Positions 54,176 to 64,000 of a DNA stretch of 64,000 nt are shown here, piece by piece. Position 1 is the first letter of the stretch, and every line of letters starts with the position of its first letter. The stretch covers positions 1 to 64,000 of the forward strand of contig NZ_SZQF01000007.1 of assembly GCF_005869935.1 (NCBI RefSeq), written 5' to 3'. A program made the translations under genes and the position numbers. The notes below the pieces were generated by a model. The model was not told where the DNA came from and made no database searches. It saw only the letters and a list, made by a program, of their open reading frames with translations. The DNA is from Winogradskyella algicola. GTDB taxonomy: Bacteria; Bacteroidota; Bacteroidia; Flavobacteriales; Flavobacteriaceae.

Positions 54176-57004
54176 TTATTTCAATTCCTTCTTCAAAAAT
54201 TTTGCTGTGTAGCTGTTTTTGTCTTTTATAATTTGCTCTGGGGTGCCTTTTGCTACAACTTGTCCGCCGCCTTTTCCTCCTTCGTATCCAATATCGATGA
54301 TGTAATCTACAGTTTTAATGACATCGAGGTTATGTTCAATAATTAAAACAGTATTTCCTTTATCTACCAGTTTATTCAGAACTTTCATTAACACTCTAAT
54401 ATCTTCAAAATGAAGTCCTGTTGTGGGCTCATCTAAGATGTAAAATGTATTACCAGTATCGCGCTTACTCAACTCGGTCGCCAATTTAATACGCTGGGCT
54501 TCGCCACCAGATAAGGTTGTACTTTGTTGTCCTAAGGTAATGTATCCTAAACCTACATCCTTAATGGTTTTTAGTTTTCGATATATTTTTGGAATGTGTT
54601 CAAAGAAATCTACAGCTTCGTCTATAGTCATATCTAAAACATCACTAATAGATTTACCTTTGTATCTAATTTCTAATGTTTCACGGTTGAAACGCTTGCC
54701 TTGACATGTTTCGCACTCTACATATACGTCTGGTAGAAAATTCATTTCTATAACACGCAATCCTCCGCCTTGGCATGTTTCGCAACGACCACCAGCTACG
54801 TTAAAACTAAAACGCCCTGGTTTATAACCACGAATCATAGCTTCTGGTATTTGCGAGAATAGCTTACGTATTTCATCAAACGTTTTAGTGTATGTTGCAG
54901 GATTACTTCTTGGTGTTCTTCCAATTGGCGATTGGTTAATGTCTATTACCTTATCGATGTGCTCTAAACCTTTAATGCTTTTGTATGGCATCGGTTTTTT
55001 AACTCCATTGAAGAAATGAGCATTTAGAATAGGGTAGAGGGTTTCGTTAATTAAAGTAGATTTACCACTACCGGAAACACCAGTAACTCCAATCATTTTT
55101 CCTAATGGAAATTCTACATTAACGTTTTTTAGGTTGTTACCTGTACAGCCTTTCAGAACAATTTTGTTGCCATTACCTTTGCGACGTTCTTTTGGGATTT
55201 CAATTTCTTTTTTTCCACTTAAATAGTCGGCAGTTAAGGTGTTATGAGATAATAACTCTTTTGGAGTTCCTTCACTAATAATCTCACCACCATGTTTACC
55301 AGCAAAAGGACCAATATCAATGACATGGTCAGCACGTTCTATCATGTCCTTATCGTGTTCAACCACAATTACGGAGTTACCTACATCACGAAGGGATTCT
55401 AAAGAGTTAATTAGTTTTTCGTTATCCCGTTGGTGCAATCCGATACTAGGTTCATCTAGGATATATAGGACGCCTACAAGTTGAGAACCAATTTGTGTTG
55501 CCAATCGAATACGTTGCGCTTCTCCACCAGAAAGTGATTTAGAGCTACGGTTGAGAGTTAAATACGTTAAGCCTACATCTAGTAAAAACTGCGTACGTGC
55601 TTTTATTTCTTTGATGATTTCTTCAGAAATTTTACGTTGTGTTTTAGAAAGTCTGTTTTCTAAGCCTTTTAACCATTTGGCTAATTCTACAACGTCCATT
55701 TTAACCAGGTCAGAAATACTTTTGCCATCAACCTTAAAATAGAGAGATTCTTTCCGTAAACGAGACCCTTCGCAAACGTCACACTCTACTTTATCCATAT
55801 ATTCTTTAGCCCAACGCACTAAGGATGTAGAATCTGATTTGTATTGATTTTCTATAAAATTAGCAACACCTTCAAAATCTATATTGTAATCTCTGGTCAC
55901 CCCAAGCAGTTTACTTTCTACAGCAAATTTGTCCTTACCACCATAGAGAATCATGTGTTTGGCATCGTTGGGAATGTCTTTCCAAGGGTCGTTTAAAGTA
56001 AAGTCGAAACGTTGTGCTATGGTATGGAATTGCTTAAAAATCCAGCTTTTTTTCTCAGGGCCATGAGGTGCTAAGGCACCGTTTCTTATAGATAAGTTTT
56101 CATCTGGCACTAATTTTTTTTCATTAACTACATAAAGTTCTCCAATACCATTACAATTAGGACAAGCCCCTTTAGGTGAATTAAAAGAGAAGTTATTAGG
56201 CTCTGGGTTAGGATATGAAATTCCAGAAGATGGACACATTAAATTTCGGCTAAAATAACGTGGTTGATTGGTGTCTTGATCTATGACCATGAGTACATCG
56301 TCTCCATGATACATGGCTGTATTGATGGACTCCATAAGACGTTTTTCGTTGTCCTGCGTATCATCGATCTTTAAACGATCTATAACGATTTCTATATCGT
56401 GGGTTTTATAGCGATCTAGTTTCATGCCTTTTTCAAGGTCTACAATCTCACCATCGGTACGTACCTTAACAAACCCTTGCTTAGCAATTTGCTCAAACAA
56501 TTCGCGATAGTGGCCTTTACGAGAACGAATAACAGGCGATAAGATATTGATACGCTTGCCACTGTAAGATTCCAGAATGAGGTCTTTAATCTGCTCGTCA
56601 CTATAACTTACCATCTTTTCACCAGTTTCATAACTGTAGGCATCTGCGGCTCTGGCAAATAGTAGGCGCAAAAAGTCGTATATTTCTGTAATGGTGCCGA
56701 CTGTAGAGCGCGGCGATTTGCTTGTTGTTTTTTGCTCTATGGCAATTACTGGTGACAGGCCATCGATCTTATCAACATCTGGACGTTCTAAATTACCTAG
56801 AAATTGACGTGCGTAAGCCGAAAAGGTTTCGATGTAACGACGTTGCCCTTCAGCATAAATAGTATCGAATGCTAAGGAAGATTTTCCACTACCCGAAAGC
56901 CCTGTAATTACCACCAATTTTTCTCTTGGTATGCTAATATCAATGTTTTTTAGGTTGTGGACACGTGCACCTTTTACTTCAATAGACTCGTCGAAATGGC
57001 TCAT
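54176..57004 (-). CDS. uvrA: Excinuclease ABC subunit A
   Basis: 942 residues, standard UvrA length. Two ABC ATPase modules, with Walker A GLSGSGKSSLAFD (about 33-45) and GVSGSGKSTLINE (about 640-652), signature LSGGEAQRIRLA/LSGGEAQRIKLA twice, and Cys-pairs CPNCNGIGELY and CETCQGGGLR/CETCQGKRF for zinc. DNA-damage recognition subunit of nucleotide-excision repair. Confidence 0.97.
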   Translation of the reverse strand: MSHFDESIEVKGARVHNLKNIDISIPREKLVVITGLSGSGKSSLAFDTIYAEGQRRYIETFSAYARQFLGNLERPDVDKIDGLSPVIAIEQKTTSKSPRSTVGTITEIYDFLRLLFARAADAYSYETGEKMVSYSDEQIKDLILESYSGKRINILSPVIRSRKGHYRELFEQIAKQGFVKVRTDGEIVDLEKGMKLDRYKTHDIEIVIDRLKIDDTQDNEKRLMESINTAMYHGDDVLMVIDQDTNQPRYFSRNLMCPSSGISYPNPEPNNFSFNSPKGACPNCNGIGELYVVNEKKLVPDENLSIRNGALAPHGPEKKSWIFKQFHTIAQRFDFTLNDPWKDIPNDAKHMILYGGKDKFAVESKLLGVTRDYNIDFEGVANFIENQYKSDSTSLVRWAKEYMDKVECDVCEGSRLRKESLYFKVDGKSISDLVKMDVVELAKWLKGLENRLSKTQRKISEEIIKEIKARTQFLLDVGLTYLTLNRSSKSLSGGEAQRIRLATQIGSQLVGVLYILDEPSIGLHQRDNEKLINSLESLRDVGNSVIVVEHDKDMIERADHVIDIGPFAGKHGGEIISEGTPKELLSHNTLTADYLSGKKEIEIPKERRKGNGNKIVLKGCTGNNLKNVNVEFPLGKMIGVTGVSGSGKSTLINETLYPILNAHFFNGVKKPMPYKSIKGLEHIDKVIDINQSPIGRTPRSNPATYTKTFDEIRKLFSQIPEAMIRGYKPGRFSFNVAGGRCETCQGGGLRVIEMNFLPDVYVECETCQGKRFNRETLEIRYKGKSISDVLDMTIDEAVDFFEHIPKIYRKLKTIKDVGLGYITLGQQSTTLSGGEAQRIKLATELSKRDTGNTFYILDEPTTGLHFEDIRVLMKVLNKLVDKGNTVLIIEHNLDVIKTVDYIIDIGYEGGKGGGQVVAKGTPEQIIKDKNSYTAKFLKKELK

Positions 57005-57042
57005 AGATGGTTATCGCTTCTTCTTTATTTCTAGCAAAGTTG

Positions 57043-57050
57043 CAAAGGTA
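57043..57050 (-). promoter_or_regulatory. -7 promoter element for uvrA
   Basis: Minus-strand TACCTTTG, the canonical Bacteroidota TAnnTTTG, 39 bp before the start codon. Confidence 0.6.
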
Positions 57051-57169
57051 CAATTTTTAGATGTTAATTTAGTGTGAAGGTTTTGTCCTTAAGCTGTTAG
57101 TTTTTAGTTAAGCTTCATCTTTTATTGACTTACTGTCCTTTCTATTTTCCTGTAAGAAAAAACACCCCT

Positions 57170-57224
57170 TGACCCGAATATGACCCGCTTATGACCCGAA
57201 TTAGACCCGAGATAGACTCGACTT
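57170..57224. repeat. Five tandem 11-bp repeats WGACCCGNNWT
   Basis: Units begin at 57170, 57181, 57192, 57203 and 57214: TGACCCGAATA, TGACCCGCTTA, TGACCCGAATT, AGACCCGAGAT, AGACTCGACTT. The 11-bp period is close to one helical turn, so all copies face the same side of DNA. They lie in the 459-bp gap between uvrA and the SprB-like adhesin, 240 bp before the latter. Probably a regulator array; the rest of the gap (57225-57439) shows no gene. Confidence 0.65.
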
Positions 57225-57439
57225 TGATATGAGATCGTTATAAATTACATCCATATGGCCCCATTGGCAATACTAAAGGCAATTTTAAATTTAGATATCC
57301 CCTTTACTGGGTATAGTTTTACGCTGAAGCTATAACTAATTTAGCATTAGAGTGTTACCGTTTAAAGGAATTATAGTAATCTAAACGAAAAATAACAGTT
57401 TAGATATTTCATGCTATATATTTTTTTCTATTTTAACCC

Positions 57440-57461
57440 TTGATAATTAGCTATTAATCAA
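57440..57461. promoter_or_regulatory. 22-bp palindrome directly before the adhesin start
   Basis: TTGATAATTAGCTATTAATC continued by AA pairs with itself at 9 of 11 positions around a central AGCT, 2 bp before the ATG at 57464. May be an operator or a leader hairpin. Confidence 0.35.
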
Positions 57462-57463
57462 TT

Positions 57464-60400
57464 ATGAGTTTGAAAAAGTACGCCAGCTTTGGAATCATAC
57501 TTTTTGTGATTTCAAGCGCCTTGGCTTTTAATAAAATTAGAGAATTACGACCATCTATTCAAGATCCTCCTACGGTTGATTTTACATTTACAAATAATTC
57601 TTGTTCTGGCGAACCTGTTTTATTTACCTCTACAGTGACTGGTGATCAACCTTTTGACTATACTTGGAATTTTGGAGATGGTGAAACCTCAACTTCGGCA
57701 AATCCAACGCATACCTTTTCCGCCGAGGGCTGTGGTACTCAAAATTTTGATGTATCGCTTACTGTTACAGATGATAATGGCGACTCAGCAACCTTGGTAC
57801 AAACGATAACTATTCTTGAGGCACCAGATATCTCTTTTTTTGACACAAATCCTGGTGTTGCTGGTGAGTTTAACAACTGTGGGAATACTAGTACTAGTAC
57901 TGAATTTTTAGTAGAGGTTGGTAACAACTCTAGTTCTTTAGCTTGTATCAGTTCTTACAATATTGAATGGGGAGACGGTAATACCGAAACTAATGTTACG
58001 TTTCCAATTTCTCATAACTATGTTGGTTTTGGGACATATAACATGGATATTACAGCAATTGGAGATAATGGTTGTAGTACAACGGAACGATACATTGTAA
58101 GAAATGCAACAAATCCTTCTGGAGGTATTTCTGGTCCAGGGAATACTCAAAATCTTTGTGCGCCTTCCGAACCCATTCAGTTTGAAATTACTAATTGGGG
58201 CAATAATACATCGGATACGACCTACGAAGTAGATTTTGGTGATGGTAATACCGTAACATACACTCAGGCAGACTTACTAGCTTTTGATCCTAGTGGAGTA
58301 GCGCCTTTCCCGGTAATACCGCATGCCTATGAAGAATCTAGCTGTCCTAACGAGTTTGTGGTGCGAATGTGGATCAGGAATGCTTGTGCACCCAATCCCA
58401 ACCCAGCAACCTTGCCAAATATTTTAATTATTATTAGTCCGGAAGCAAACTTTGATGCTCCAGATATAGCATGTGTAAATAATGCGGTACAATTTGATAA
58501 CACCTCAGAAGGAGGTTTCGGCTTTAATTGTGCTGAAAATGTTCGATTTACCTGGGATTTTGGTGATGGAAATACAATGATTACAAATGGTTATGAAAGT
58601 GTCAACCATACGTATACTTCACCAGGAAATTATACAGTAACACTTTTGGGAGATAATTTTTCTTGTGATGAGTCTCAGTATTCTCAGGATATATGTATTG
58701 AACCACCTCTTGCTCCTTCTTTTACTTCAAATACTATGGAGGGATGTGCACCATTCAGTATTGCTCTTAATAATACAACAGATGAAGCAAATCAATGTGG
58801 AGTACCAGAGTATGAATGGATAATAAATTATTCCCCAGATTTTTGTGGAGTAGGGAGTAATTATAGTTTTATAAATGGAACAAATGAAAATTCTTTAAAT
58901 GCTGAAATACAATTTAATAATGCAGGGCTTTATGAGGTTATATTACAAGGTACAAACTCATGTGGTACCATTGATAGTGTTCCTGTAGAAATTATCGTAA
59001 AATCACCTCCAGTTGCTAGTATTGATCCTATCGCTGATGCCTGTGGTGCGGCTAGTTTTAATCCAACAGCTATGGTGACTACCTGTGCGCCAACCACCGA
59101 TACCATAACCTATAGTTGGTCGTTTCCTGGCGGTACACCAGCCACATCTAATCTCTTAGATCCAGGAACGATTAGCTACGCCACACCAGGCGACTATACC
59201 GTGACGTTTAGTGTTACTAATGCTTGTGGTACTGCTACGGTTACTGAAGACTTTTCAGTCAATGAAAGCCCAACGCTAACCAATACCGATTTTGATCAAA
59301 CGTTGTGTTCTGGTAATGATAGTAGTGCCATAGTTCTTACGTCAGATAATGTGAATACGACTTATACATGGACGTCTAACAATCCAGCAGGTCTTACAGG
59401 CTTCATTCCAAATGGCACAGGAGATACTATTCCGGCACAAACACTTATCAACACTTTGGGTACTCCAATAGATCTCATATACACTGTAACGCCAGATATC
59501 AATGGTTGTGTTGGGCCATCCGTGAATTTTACCATCACTGTAGAGCCAGCACCTTTTATAGATATGCAACCGCAACCCGAAGACATTTGTCTTAATGGTA
59601 CACCAAATGATTTATCAGTAAGCTATCAAGGTACAGGTACTCCAAGTTACCAATGGTATGAAAATACAGTTAATGACAATACAAGTGGTACAGCCATAGC
59701 AGGAGCTAATGGACCAACATATACACCACCAACTGATAGTGTTGGTACACTATATTATTATGTGGTAATTACGTTTACTACAGGAGATTGTAATGAAATT
59801 ATTTCCGATACTGCTGAAATTACAGTAGAAGCCATTGCGCAAATCGATACAGAGCCAATACCGACACAGTCTATTTGTGTAGGTGGAACATCAGAAGCGC
59901 TTACGGTTAATCTTACTGGAGGAGCAGGGACTATAACTTATCAATGGTACAGTAATACTGCCAATACTAATACAGGAGGTACTGCTATTGCAGGTGCAAC
60001 ATCAGCAAGTTATACTCCGCCTGTTTTTATGACTTCAGGGTCATTTTATTATTATGTTGAGGTGAGTTTTACAGGTAGTGGTTGTTCGGGCTTAGTGAGT
60101 GCAGTCTCCGAAGTTATTGTGGTAGACGATCCAGAGATTACAAGTCCTGATTTTGGAATGCAAAGTGTTTGTCAGAATACCAATGTCGATCCTTTAGACG
60201 TTCAGGTGTCTGGTGGCTTAGGGACTATTTCTTACCAATGGCATGTTAACACTGTTAATGATACAACGACTGGAACACCGATTGCAGGTGCGACAGCAGC
60301 GACGTATACACCACCTTCGGATGTGGTGGGTACATTTTTTTATTACTGTATTGTAACCCAAGATGTATCTGGTTGTGAGGTGACGAGTTCAGTCGCCACA

Positions 60401-63208
60401 GTTGAGGTCACTGCAGCTGCTCAATTTACAACACAACCACTTTCTGATGAGTTGTGTTTAGGCGATACCACAGCAGCGTTGAGTGCGGCTTACACTAATG
60501 GCACAGGTACACCGAGTTATCAATGGTATGCTAATACCGTGAATGATACAACCACAGGTACTGCTATTGCTGGTGCAACAACAGATACATATCAGCCTAT
60601 AGTAGATACTGTAGGTACAACCTATTACTATGTTATCATCACGTTTAACACAGGTGGTTGTTCTGAAATTATATCAAATGTTTCTGAAATCATTGTAAAC
60701 AATACACCAAGTATTGCTGATGGATCTGTCTTAATATGTAGTGGCAATACGTTTGAATTTTTGCCAGAAACTATTGCTACTAATGTGGTTCCGGTAGGGA
60801 CAACGTACACTTGGTCTAATCCTGTTGTGAATCCTGCTGGTAGTATTACAGGTGCATCAGCACAACCCACAGCAAGTGCTACTATTTCTCAATTTTTAGA
60901 AAATACAACGGTTAATCCGGCAACAGTGACGTATACGGTTACACCAGATGCCAATGGTTGTATTGGTGCTGATTTTGAAGTTGTAGTAACAGTTAACCCT
61001 TCCATTTCGGTGGCTTCAACAGTGTTTAACAACAGTTGTTTCAATTCGGATGATGCCTCTATTGGTGTTACAATTACGGGTGGAGTGCCTTTTACATCAG
61101 GGAATCCCTATCAAGTGAGTTGGACTGGTCCTAACGGTTTTGTTAGTAGTGCGACAAACATTTCAAACCTAGAAGCAGGAACATATACTTTAGATATTCT
61201 TGATGATGGTGGTTGTCCATATAATGAAAGCTTTACAATTACCGAACCTGATGAACTTGTTTTTAGTGCCGTTAATTTCGATCCAGAAACCATATCTTGT
61301 TTTGGCGCCAATGATGGCGAGATTAGTATTGACGTCAGTGGAGGTACAGAACCTTATACCTATAATTGGACACGTAATGGTAATCCGTTTTCTAGTGATG
61401 AAGATTTAAGCGGTTTAGAACCTGGCACTTATGCTATTACGGTAACCGATGCCAATACTTGTGGACCTATCAGTTCAACTTTTGTAATTGAAGAACCGCC
61501 ATTATTGGATGTGACTTTACAAAGTCAGACTAATGTTATTTGTTTTGGTGATGCTACAGGAGCCATTGAGGTTTCAACTGTTGGTGGTCGACCAGATTAT
61601 ACGTATAGTTGGACAGGGCCTAATGGATTTACAAGCACTACAGCTAATATCGCTAACTTGTTAGCAGGTACGTATGCATTAACGGTAACCGATAGTTCTG
61701 ACTGTACAGATACGTTAAGTGTTACAATTATTCAGAATGATCAAATCACTATCGATGTCACGACTACAGAAATAGAATGTTATGGTGACAATGATGCGTC
61801 TATAACCATTAATAATATTTCAGGAGGTGTAGCACCTTATGATGTGGCTTGGAGTAATTTTGGTACAGGCATGAGTCAGACCAACCTTTCCGCAGGTACG
61901 TATACTATTACCATTACCGATGCTGAGGATTGCGTGCGTGCGTTTCCCATTGTTATAGATGAAGCGCCAATTTTTCTCATTGACCCTGTAGTGACACAGA
62001 TATCCTGCGCTGGTGAAGATGATGCCAGTATCGTACTTAATTTTCAAGGCGGCTTAGATCCTATTACAGTGGTTTGGGACGATGATACTTCAGCAGGAGT
62101 AGAGCGTAATAACTTAGCACCAGGTACCTATAGTGTTACTATTACGGATGGTACTCCTTGTGTGATTCAGGAAAGTTTTACCATTTTTAACATCTTACCT
62201 TTACAATTGTCTGCCAATGTTACCGATGCTTTAGATTGTGATGATCCCAATAGTGGTGCTATCAACCTATTAATACAAGGCGGTACACCACCATTCTCAG
62301 TATCTTGGTCTAATGGAGCGACTACGGAAGATTTAACGGCTATACCACCAAACACCTATGTAGTTACGGTCACAGATGCTAATGCTTGTAGCATCGAGGG
62401 CAGTTGGGATGTTAACCGTTTTGAGCCTTTAACTTTGGATGTGGATACCCAATCTGAAGTGGATTGTGATACCAAAACCGTAAACCAAACCTTTGTGGCT
62501 ATGGCCAGTGGTGGAGTACCACCATTTACTTATAACTGGTCTAGTGGTACTGTGAGTGGTGCTAATAATGAACTTATGACAACCGATGCTGATGGTTTGG
62601 TACTGCTTGAAGTCACCGACGCACAAGGTTGTACCACCAATTATAGTCTTAATGTAGATATTCCTGTACTTGGTGATCCTGATTTTGAGTTGTCTTCATT
62701 TGGGTTTAGCAATTTTGGTGTGTATTCAATTTCAGATCCTATTAGCTTTACCAATTTGGCTACAGGTGATTATCTCAGTGTTTTATGGGACTTTGGTGAC
62801 GGTAGTTTTTCAGGAGAGGAAAATCCAACCCATACCTACAGTGCTGTAGGTTCGTATGTGGTTACACAAACCGTAACGTATCCTTTTGGATGTGTGTATG
62901 AGCGCGTCATTACTTTGTATATAGAGCAAGGTTATAAACTAATTATGCCAGATGCCTTTACACCAAACGAGGATGGCATTAATGATTTCTTTGGGCCTGT
63001 GTATGAAGGCCTCAATAGTTTAGAATTGAATATTTACGATACTTGGGGCAGTCTTATCTATACTGAAGACGATGCTAATTTTACGGGTTGGGACGGTAAG
63101 ATTAATGATGAGGTTGCTGAAAACGGCAATTATTATTACACCTTTAGTGCCAAAACCTTTTATGGTAAAACCATCACAGCCCAAGGCGCCTTTGTATTTA
63201 TAAAATAA
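57464..63208 (+). CDS. SprB-like giant cell-surface adhesin with T9SS type B sorting domain
   Basis: 1914 residues. Signal peptide (MSLKKYASFGIILFVISSALA), then PKD-type beta domains (about 36-420, repeated W-D/E-F-G-D-G-N/E), an Ig-like block of four repeats (about 690-1080, each with Q-W-Y/H and Y-T-P-P), seven SprB-type repeats (about 1180-1730, each with C-x-G-x-x-D-A and L-x-x-G-T-Y-x-x-T-x-T-D), another PKD domain (about 1740-1822), and a C-terminal type B sorting domain from about 1826 (MPDAFTPNEDGINDFFG, NIYDTWGSLIY). Secreted through T9SS, surface adhesion or gliding. Followed 5 bp on by the PorP/SprF gene. Confidence 0.9.
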   Translation: MSLKKYASFGIILFVISSALAFNKIRELRPSIQDPPTVDFTFTNNSCSGEPVLFTSTVTGDQPFDYTWNFGDGETSTSANPTHTFSAEGCGTQNFDVSLTVTDDNGDSATLVQTITILEAPDISFFDTNPGVAGEFNNCGNTSTSTEFLVEVGNNSSSLACISSYNIEWGDGNTETNVTFPISHNYVGFGTYNMDITAIGDNGCSTTERYIVRNATNPSGGISGPGNTQNLCAPSEPIQFEITNWGNNTSDTTYEVDFGDGNTVTYTQADLLAFDPSGVAPFPVIPHAYEESSCPNEFVVRMWIRNACAPNPNPATLPNILIIISPEANFDAPDIACVNNAVQFDNTSEGGFGFNCAENVRFTWDFGDGNTMITNGYESVNHTYTSPGNYTVTLLGDNFSCDESQYSQDICIEPPLAPSFTSNTMEGCAPFSIALNNTTDEANQCGVPEYEWIINYSPDFCGVGSNYSFINGTNENSLNAEIQFNNAGLYEVILQGTNSCGTIDSVPVEIIVKSPPVASIDPIADACGAASFNPTAMVTTCAPTTDTITYSWSFPGGTPATSNLLDPGTISYATPGDYTVTFSVTNACGTATVTEDFSVNESPTLTNTDFDQTLCSGNDSSAIVLTSDNVNTTYTWTSNNPAGLTGFIPNGTGDTIPAQTLINTLGTPIDLIYTVTPDINGCVGPSVNFTITVEPAPFIDMQPQPEDICLNGTPNDLSVSYQGTGTPSYQWYENTVNDNTSGTAIAGANGPTYTPPTDSVGTLYYYVVITFTTGDCNEIISDTAEITVEAIAQIDTEPIPTQSICVGGTSEALTVNLTGGAGTITYQWYSNTANTNTGGTAIAGATSASYTPPVFMTSGSFYYYVEVSFTGSGCSGLVSAVSEVIVVDDPEITSPDFGMQSVCQNTNVDPLDVQVSGGLGTISYQWHVNTVNDTTTGTPIAGATAATYTPPSDVVGTFFYYCIVTQDVSGCEVTSSVATVEVTAAAQFTTQPLSDELCLGDTTAALSAAYTNGTGTPSYQWYANTVNDTTTGTAIAGATTDTYQPIVDTVGTTYYYVIITFNTGGCSEIISNVSEIIVNNTPSIADGSVLICSGNTFEFLPETIATNVVPVGTTYTWSNPVVNPAGSITGASAQPTASATISQFLENTTVNPATVTYTVTPDANGCIGADFEVVVTVNPSISVASTVFNNSCFNSDDASIGVTITGGVPFTSGNPYQVSWTGPNGFVSSATNISNLEAGTYTLDILDDGGCPYNESFTITEPDELVFSAVNFDPETISCFGANDGEISIDVSGGTEPYTYNWTRNGNPFSSDEDLSGLEPGTYAITVTDANTCGPISSTFVIEEPPLLDVTLQSQTNVICFGDATGAIEVSTVGGRPDYTYSWTGPNGFTSTTANIANLLAGTYALTVTDSSDCTDTLSVTIIQNDQITIDVTTTEIECYGDNDASITINNISGGVAPYDVAWSNFGTGMSQTNLSAGTYTITITDAEDCVRAFPIVIDEAPIFLIDPVVTQISCAGEDDASIVLNFQGGLDPITVVWDDDTSAGVERNNLAPGTYSVTITDGTPCVIQESFTIFNILPLQLSANVTDALDCDDPNSGAINLLIQGGTPPFSVSWSNGATTEDLTAIPPNTYVVTVTDANACSIEGSWDVNRFEPLTLDVDTQSEVDCDTKTVNQTFVAMASGGVPPFTYNWSSGTVSGANNELMTTDADGLVLLEVTDAQGCTTNYSLNVDIPVLGDPDFELSSFGFSNFGVYSISDPISFTNLATGDYLSVLWDFGDGSFSGEENPTHTYSAVGSYVVTQTVTYPFGCVYERVITLYIEQGYKLIMPDAFTPNEDGINDFFGPVYEGLNSLELNIYDTWGSLIYTEDDANFTGWDGKINDEVAENGNYYYTFSAKTFYGKTITAQGAFVFIK

Positions 63209-63213
63209 ACCTT

Positions 63214-64000
63214 ATGACTTTAAGACCCATATTTACCTTTATTATACTTATATTCTGTTGGACCGTTAGCGCTCAAGATCCGGTTTTTACACAGTCTAAT
63301 TATATACAAGAAACGTTAAATCCTGCCTTTTCTGGTTTTGAGGATAACGACCGTATTGCGGCTGGTATTTTGAGTCGTGTGCAATGGCCTAATCTCGATT
63401 TGCAAATACACACACAGTATGCCTATGTGAATAAGTCGTATGATTATGGTCCAAGTCTTGGCTTTGGTGTTGGTATCAATGCCGTTTGGCAATACGAATC
63501 GTTTAATAATTATAATTACGCCCAGGTTAACCTTAACTATGCCCATCGTATTAATCTTAATAATGGCTGGTATTTTAGACCAGCTATAGAGGTGGGAGTA
63601 GGGAATAAGAGTAACCGCTTTAGGAATCTTACCTTAGCCGATCAGATTAATATTAATTCAGGGTTTATCAATCCTGTTTCGGTTGATCCACTAGCAAGCC
63701 GATTGAATAGTATTTACTTTTTAGATATTAATGCAGGTTTTATTGTTGAACGCCAAACTTTTAATGATATCAGCTATTGGATTGGAGGTTCGGTAAGACA
63801 CCTTAATCGTCCTAATATATCCATTGTTGAAGGTGAAAAGTTACCGCTTGATATTTTCTATTCGTTTCATGGAAATGTTCTGTTTCCGTTTTTACATGAT
63901 AATACCATTATGATGACGACTAACCTTATGGTGCAAGGGCCTTATAACCGATTGGATGTTGGTACTATATTTCAGCTTGATGCTATTCTGTTAGGCCTCA
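63214..64000 (+). CDS. PorP/SprF family T9SS membrane protein, partial
   Basis: Starts at ATG 63214 and is still open at the window edge after 262 codons. Signal peptide (MTLRPIFTFIILIFCWTVSA, cut before QDPVF), then FTQSNYIQETLNPAF, the usual PorP/SprF opening, followed by beta-barrel strands with alternating aromatic residues. Proteins of this family act with T9SS and are commonly encoded just after their type B substrate, as SprF follows SprB. It is 5 bp from the adhesin stop, so the two form an operon. Confidence 0.9.
   Translation, partial: MTLRPIFTFIILIFCWTVSAQDPVFTQSNYIQETLNPAFSGFEDNDRIAAGILSRVQWPNLDLQIHTQYAYVNKSYDYGPSLGFGVGINAVWQYESFNNYNYAQVNLNYAHRINLNNGWYFRPAIEVGVGNKSNRFRNLTLADQININSGFINPVSVDPLASRLNSIYFLDINAGFIVERQTFNDISYWIGGSVRHLNRPNISIVEGEKLPLDIFYSFHGNVLFPFLHDNTIMMTTNLMVQGPYNRLDVGTIFQLDAILLGL

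Noticed and set aside
57170..57224. CRISPR array
   Set aside because: Repeats are only 11 bp with no spacers and no cas gene nearby.
59545..60710. DNA repeats in the adhesin
   Set aside because: They code for the Ig-like protein repeats and need no separate element.
57739..62626. Several short minus-strand ORFs within the adhesin gene
   Set aside because: Antisense shadows of the long repeat protein; low complexity and no homology features.

Overview
The window looks like a chromosomal segment of a low-GC marine member of the Flavobacteriaceae (Bacteroidota). Evidence: type IX secretion (T9SS) sorting domains, a PorP/SprF protein, a SprB-like repeat adhesin, DUF4294 and DUF4268 proteins, promoters of the TAnnTTTG type, few Shine-Dalgarno sites, and an NrdB that carries the ATP-cone. 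I cannot name the genus from sequence alone. No rRNA or tRNA gene, CRISPR array or transposase was recognised.

Layout. 0-10.3 kb: edge fragment, AtoE-type fatty acid transporter, SDR protein, RecG helicase, secreted M1 aminopeptidase with a patatin-like lipase, and a DUF7935/FMN-glutamate-synthase-like pair. 10.4-18.5 kb: UvrD/PcrA helicase, a lipoprotein and outer-membrane protein pair behind a candidate ECF-type promoter, an aspartic protease coupled to a secreted protein with three glycogen-binding-like domains, a Sua5-type protein, an MFS efflux pump and a DinB protein. 18.8-23.6 kb: nrdB-nrdA ending in a strong terminator, then folE-merC divergent from a Fur/Zur-like regulator, with two palindromic operators between. 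23.6-31.1 kb: a biotin-dependent acyl-CoA carboxylase operon (carrier, carboxylase, carboxyltransferase), PrsW-type protease, Nudix hydrolase, M42 peptidase, DUF4294 protein and hemolysin III.

31.1-37.9 kb is the accessory part of the window: small, mostly unrecognised genes on one strand (two lipoproteins, several tiny membrane proteins, a glyoxalase-fold protein, a frameshifted lipoprotein). They are separated by 70-450 bp spacers that begin just after each stop codon with related sequence and contain inverted repeats. The organisation recalls an integron cassette array without an integrase (CALIN-like), but the identity is not proven.

37.9-57 kb: DUF4268 protein, ZIP metal transporter, SAM methyltransferases including an RlmL-type RNA methyltransferase, a tandem polyphosphate kinase 2 pair, a fused two-domain 2-oxoacid dehydrogenase E1, a degenerate M1-peptidase/beta-barrel protein coupled to a secreted T9SS nuclease-fold protein, a LOG-family protein and UvrA. 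57-64 kb: an intergenic region with five 11-bp tandem repeats, a 1914-residue SprB-like adhesin with a type B T9SS sorting domain, and its PorP/SprF partner, which runs off the right edge.

Several operon junctions are translationally coupled through TTGA overlaps that imply TTG starts.
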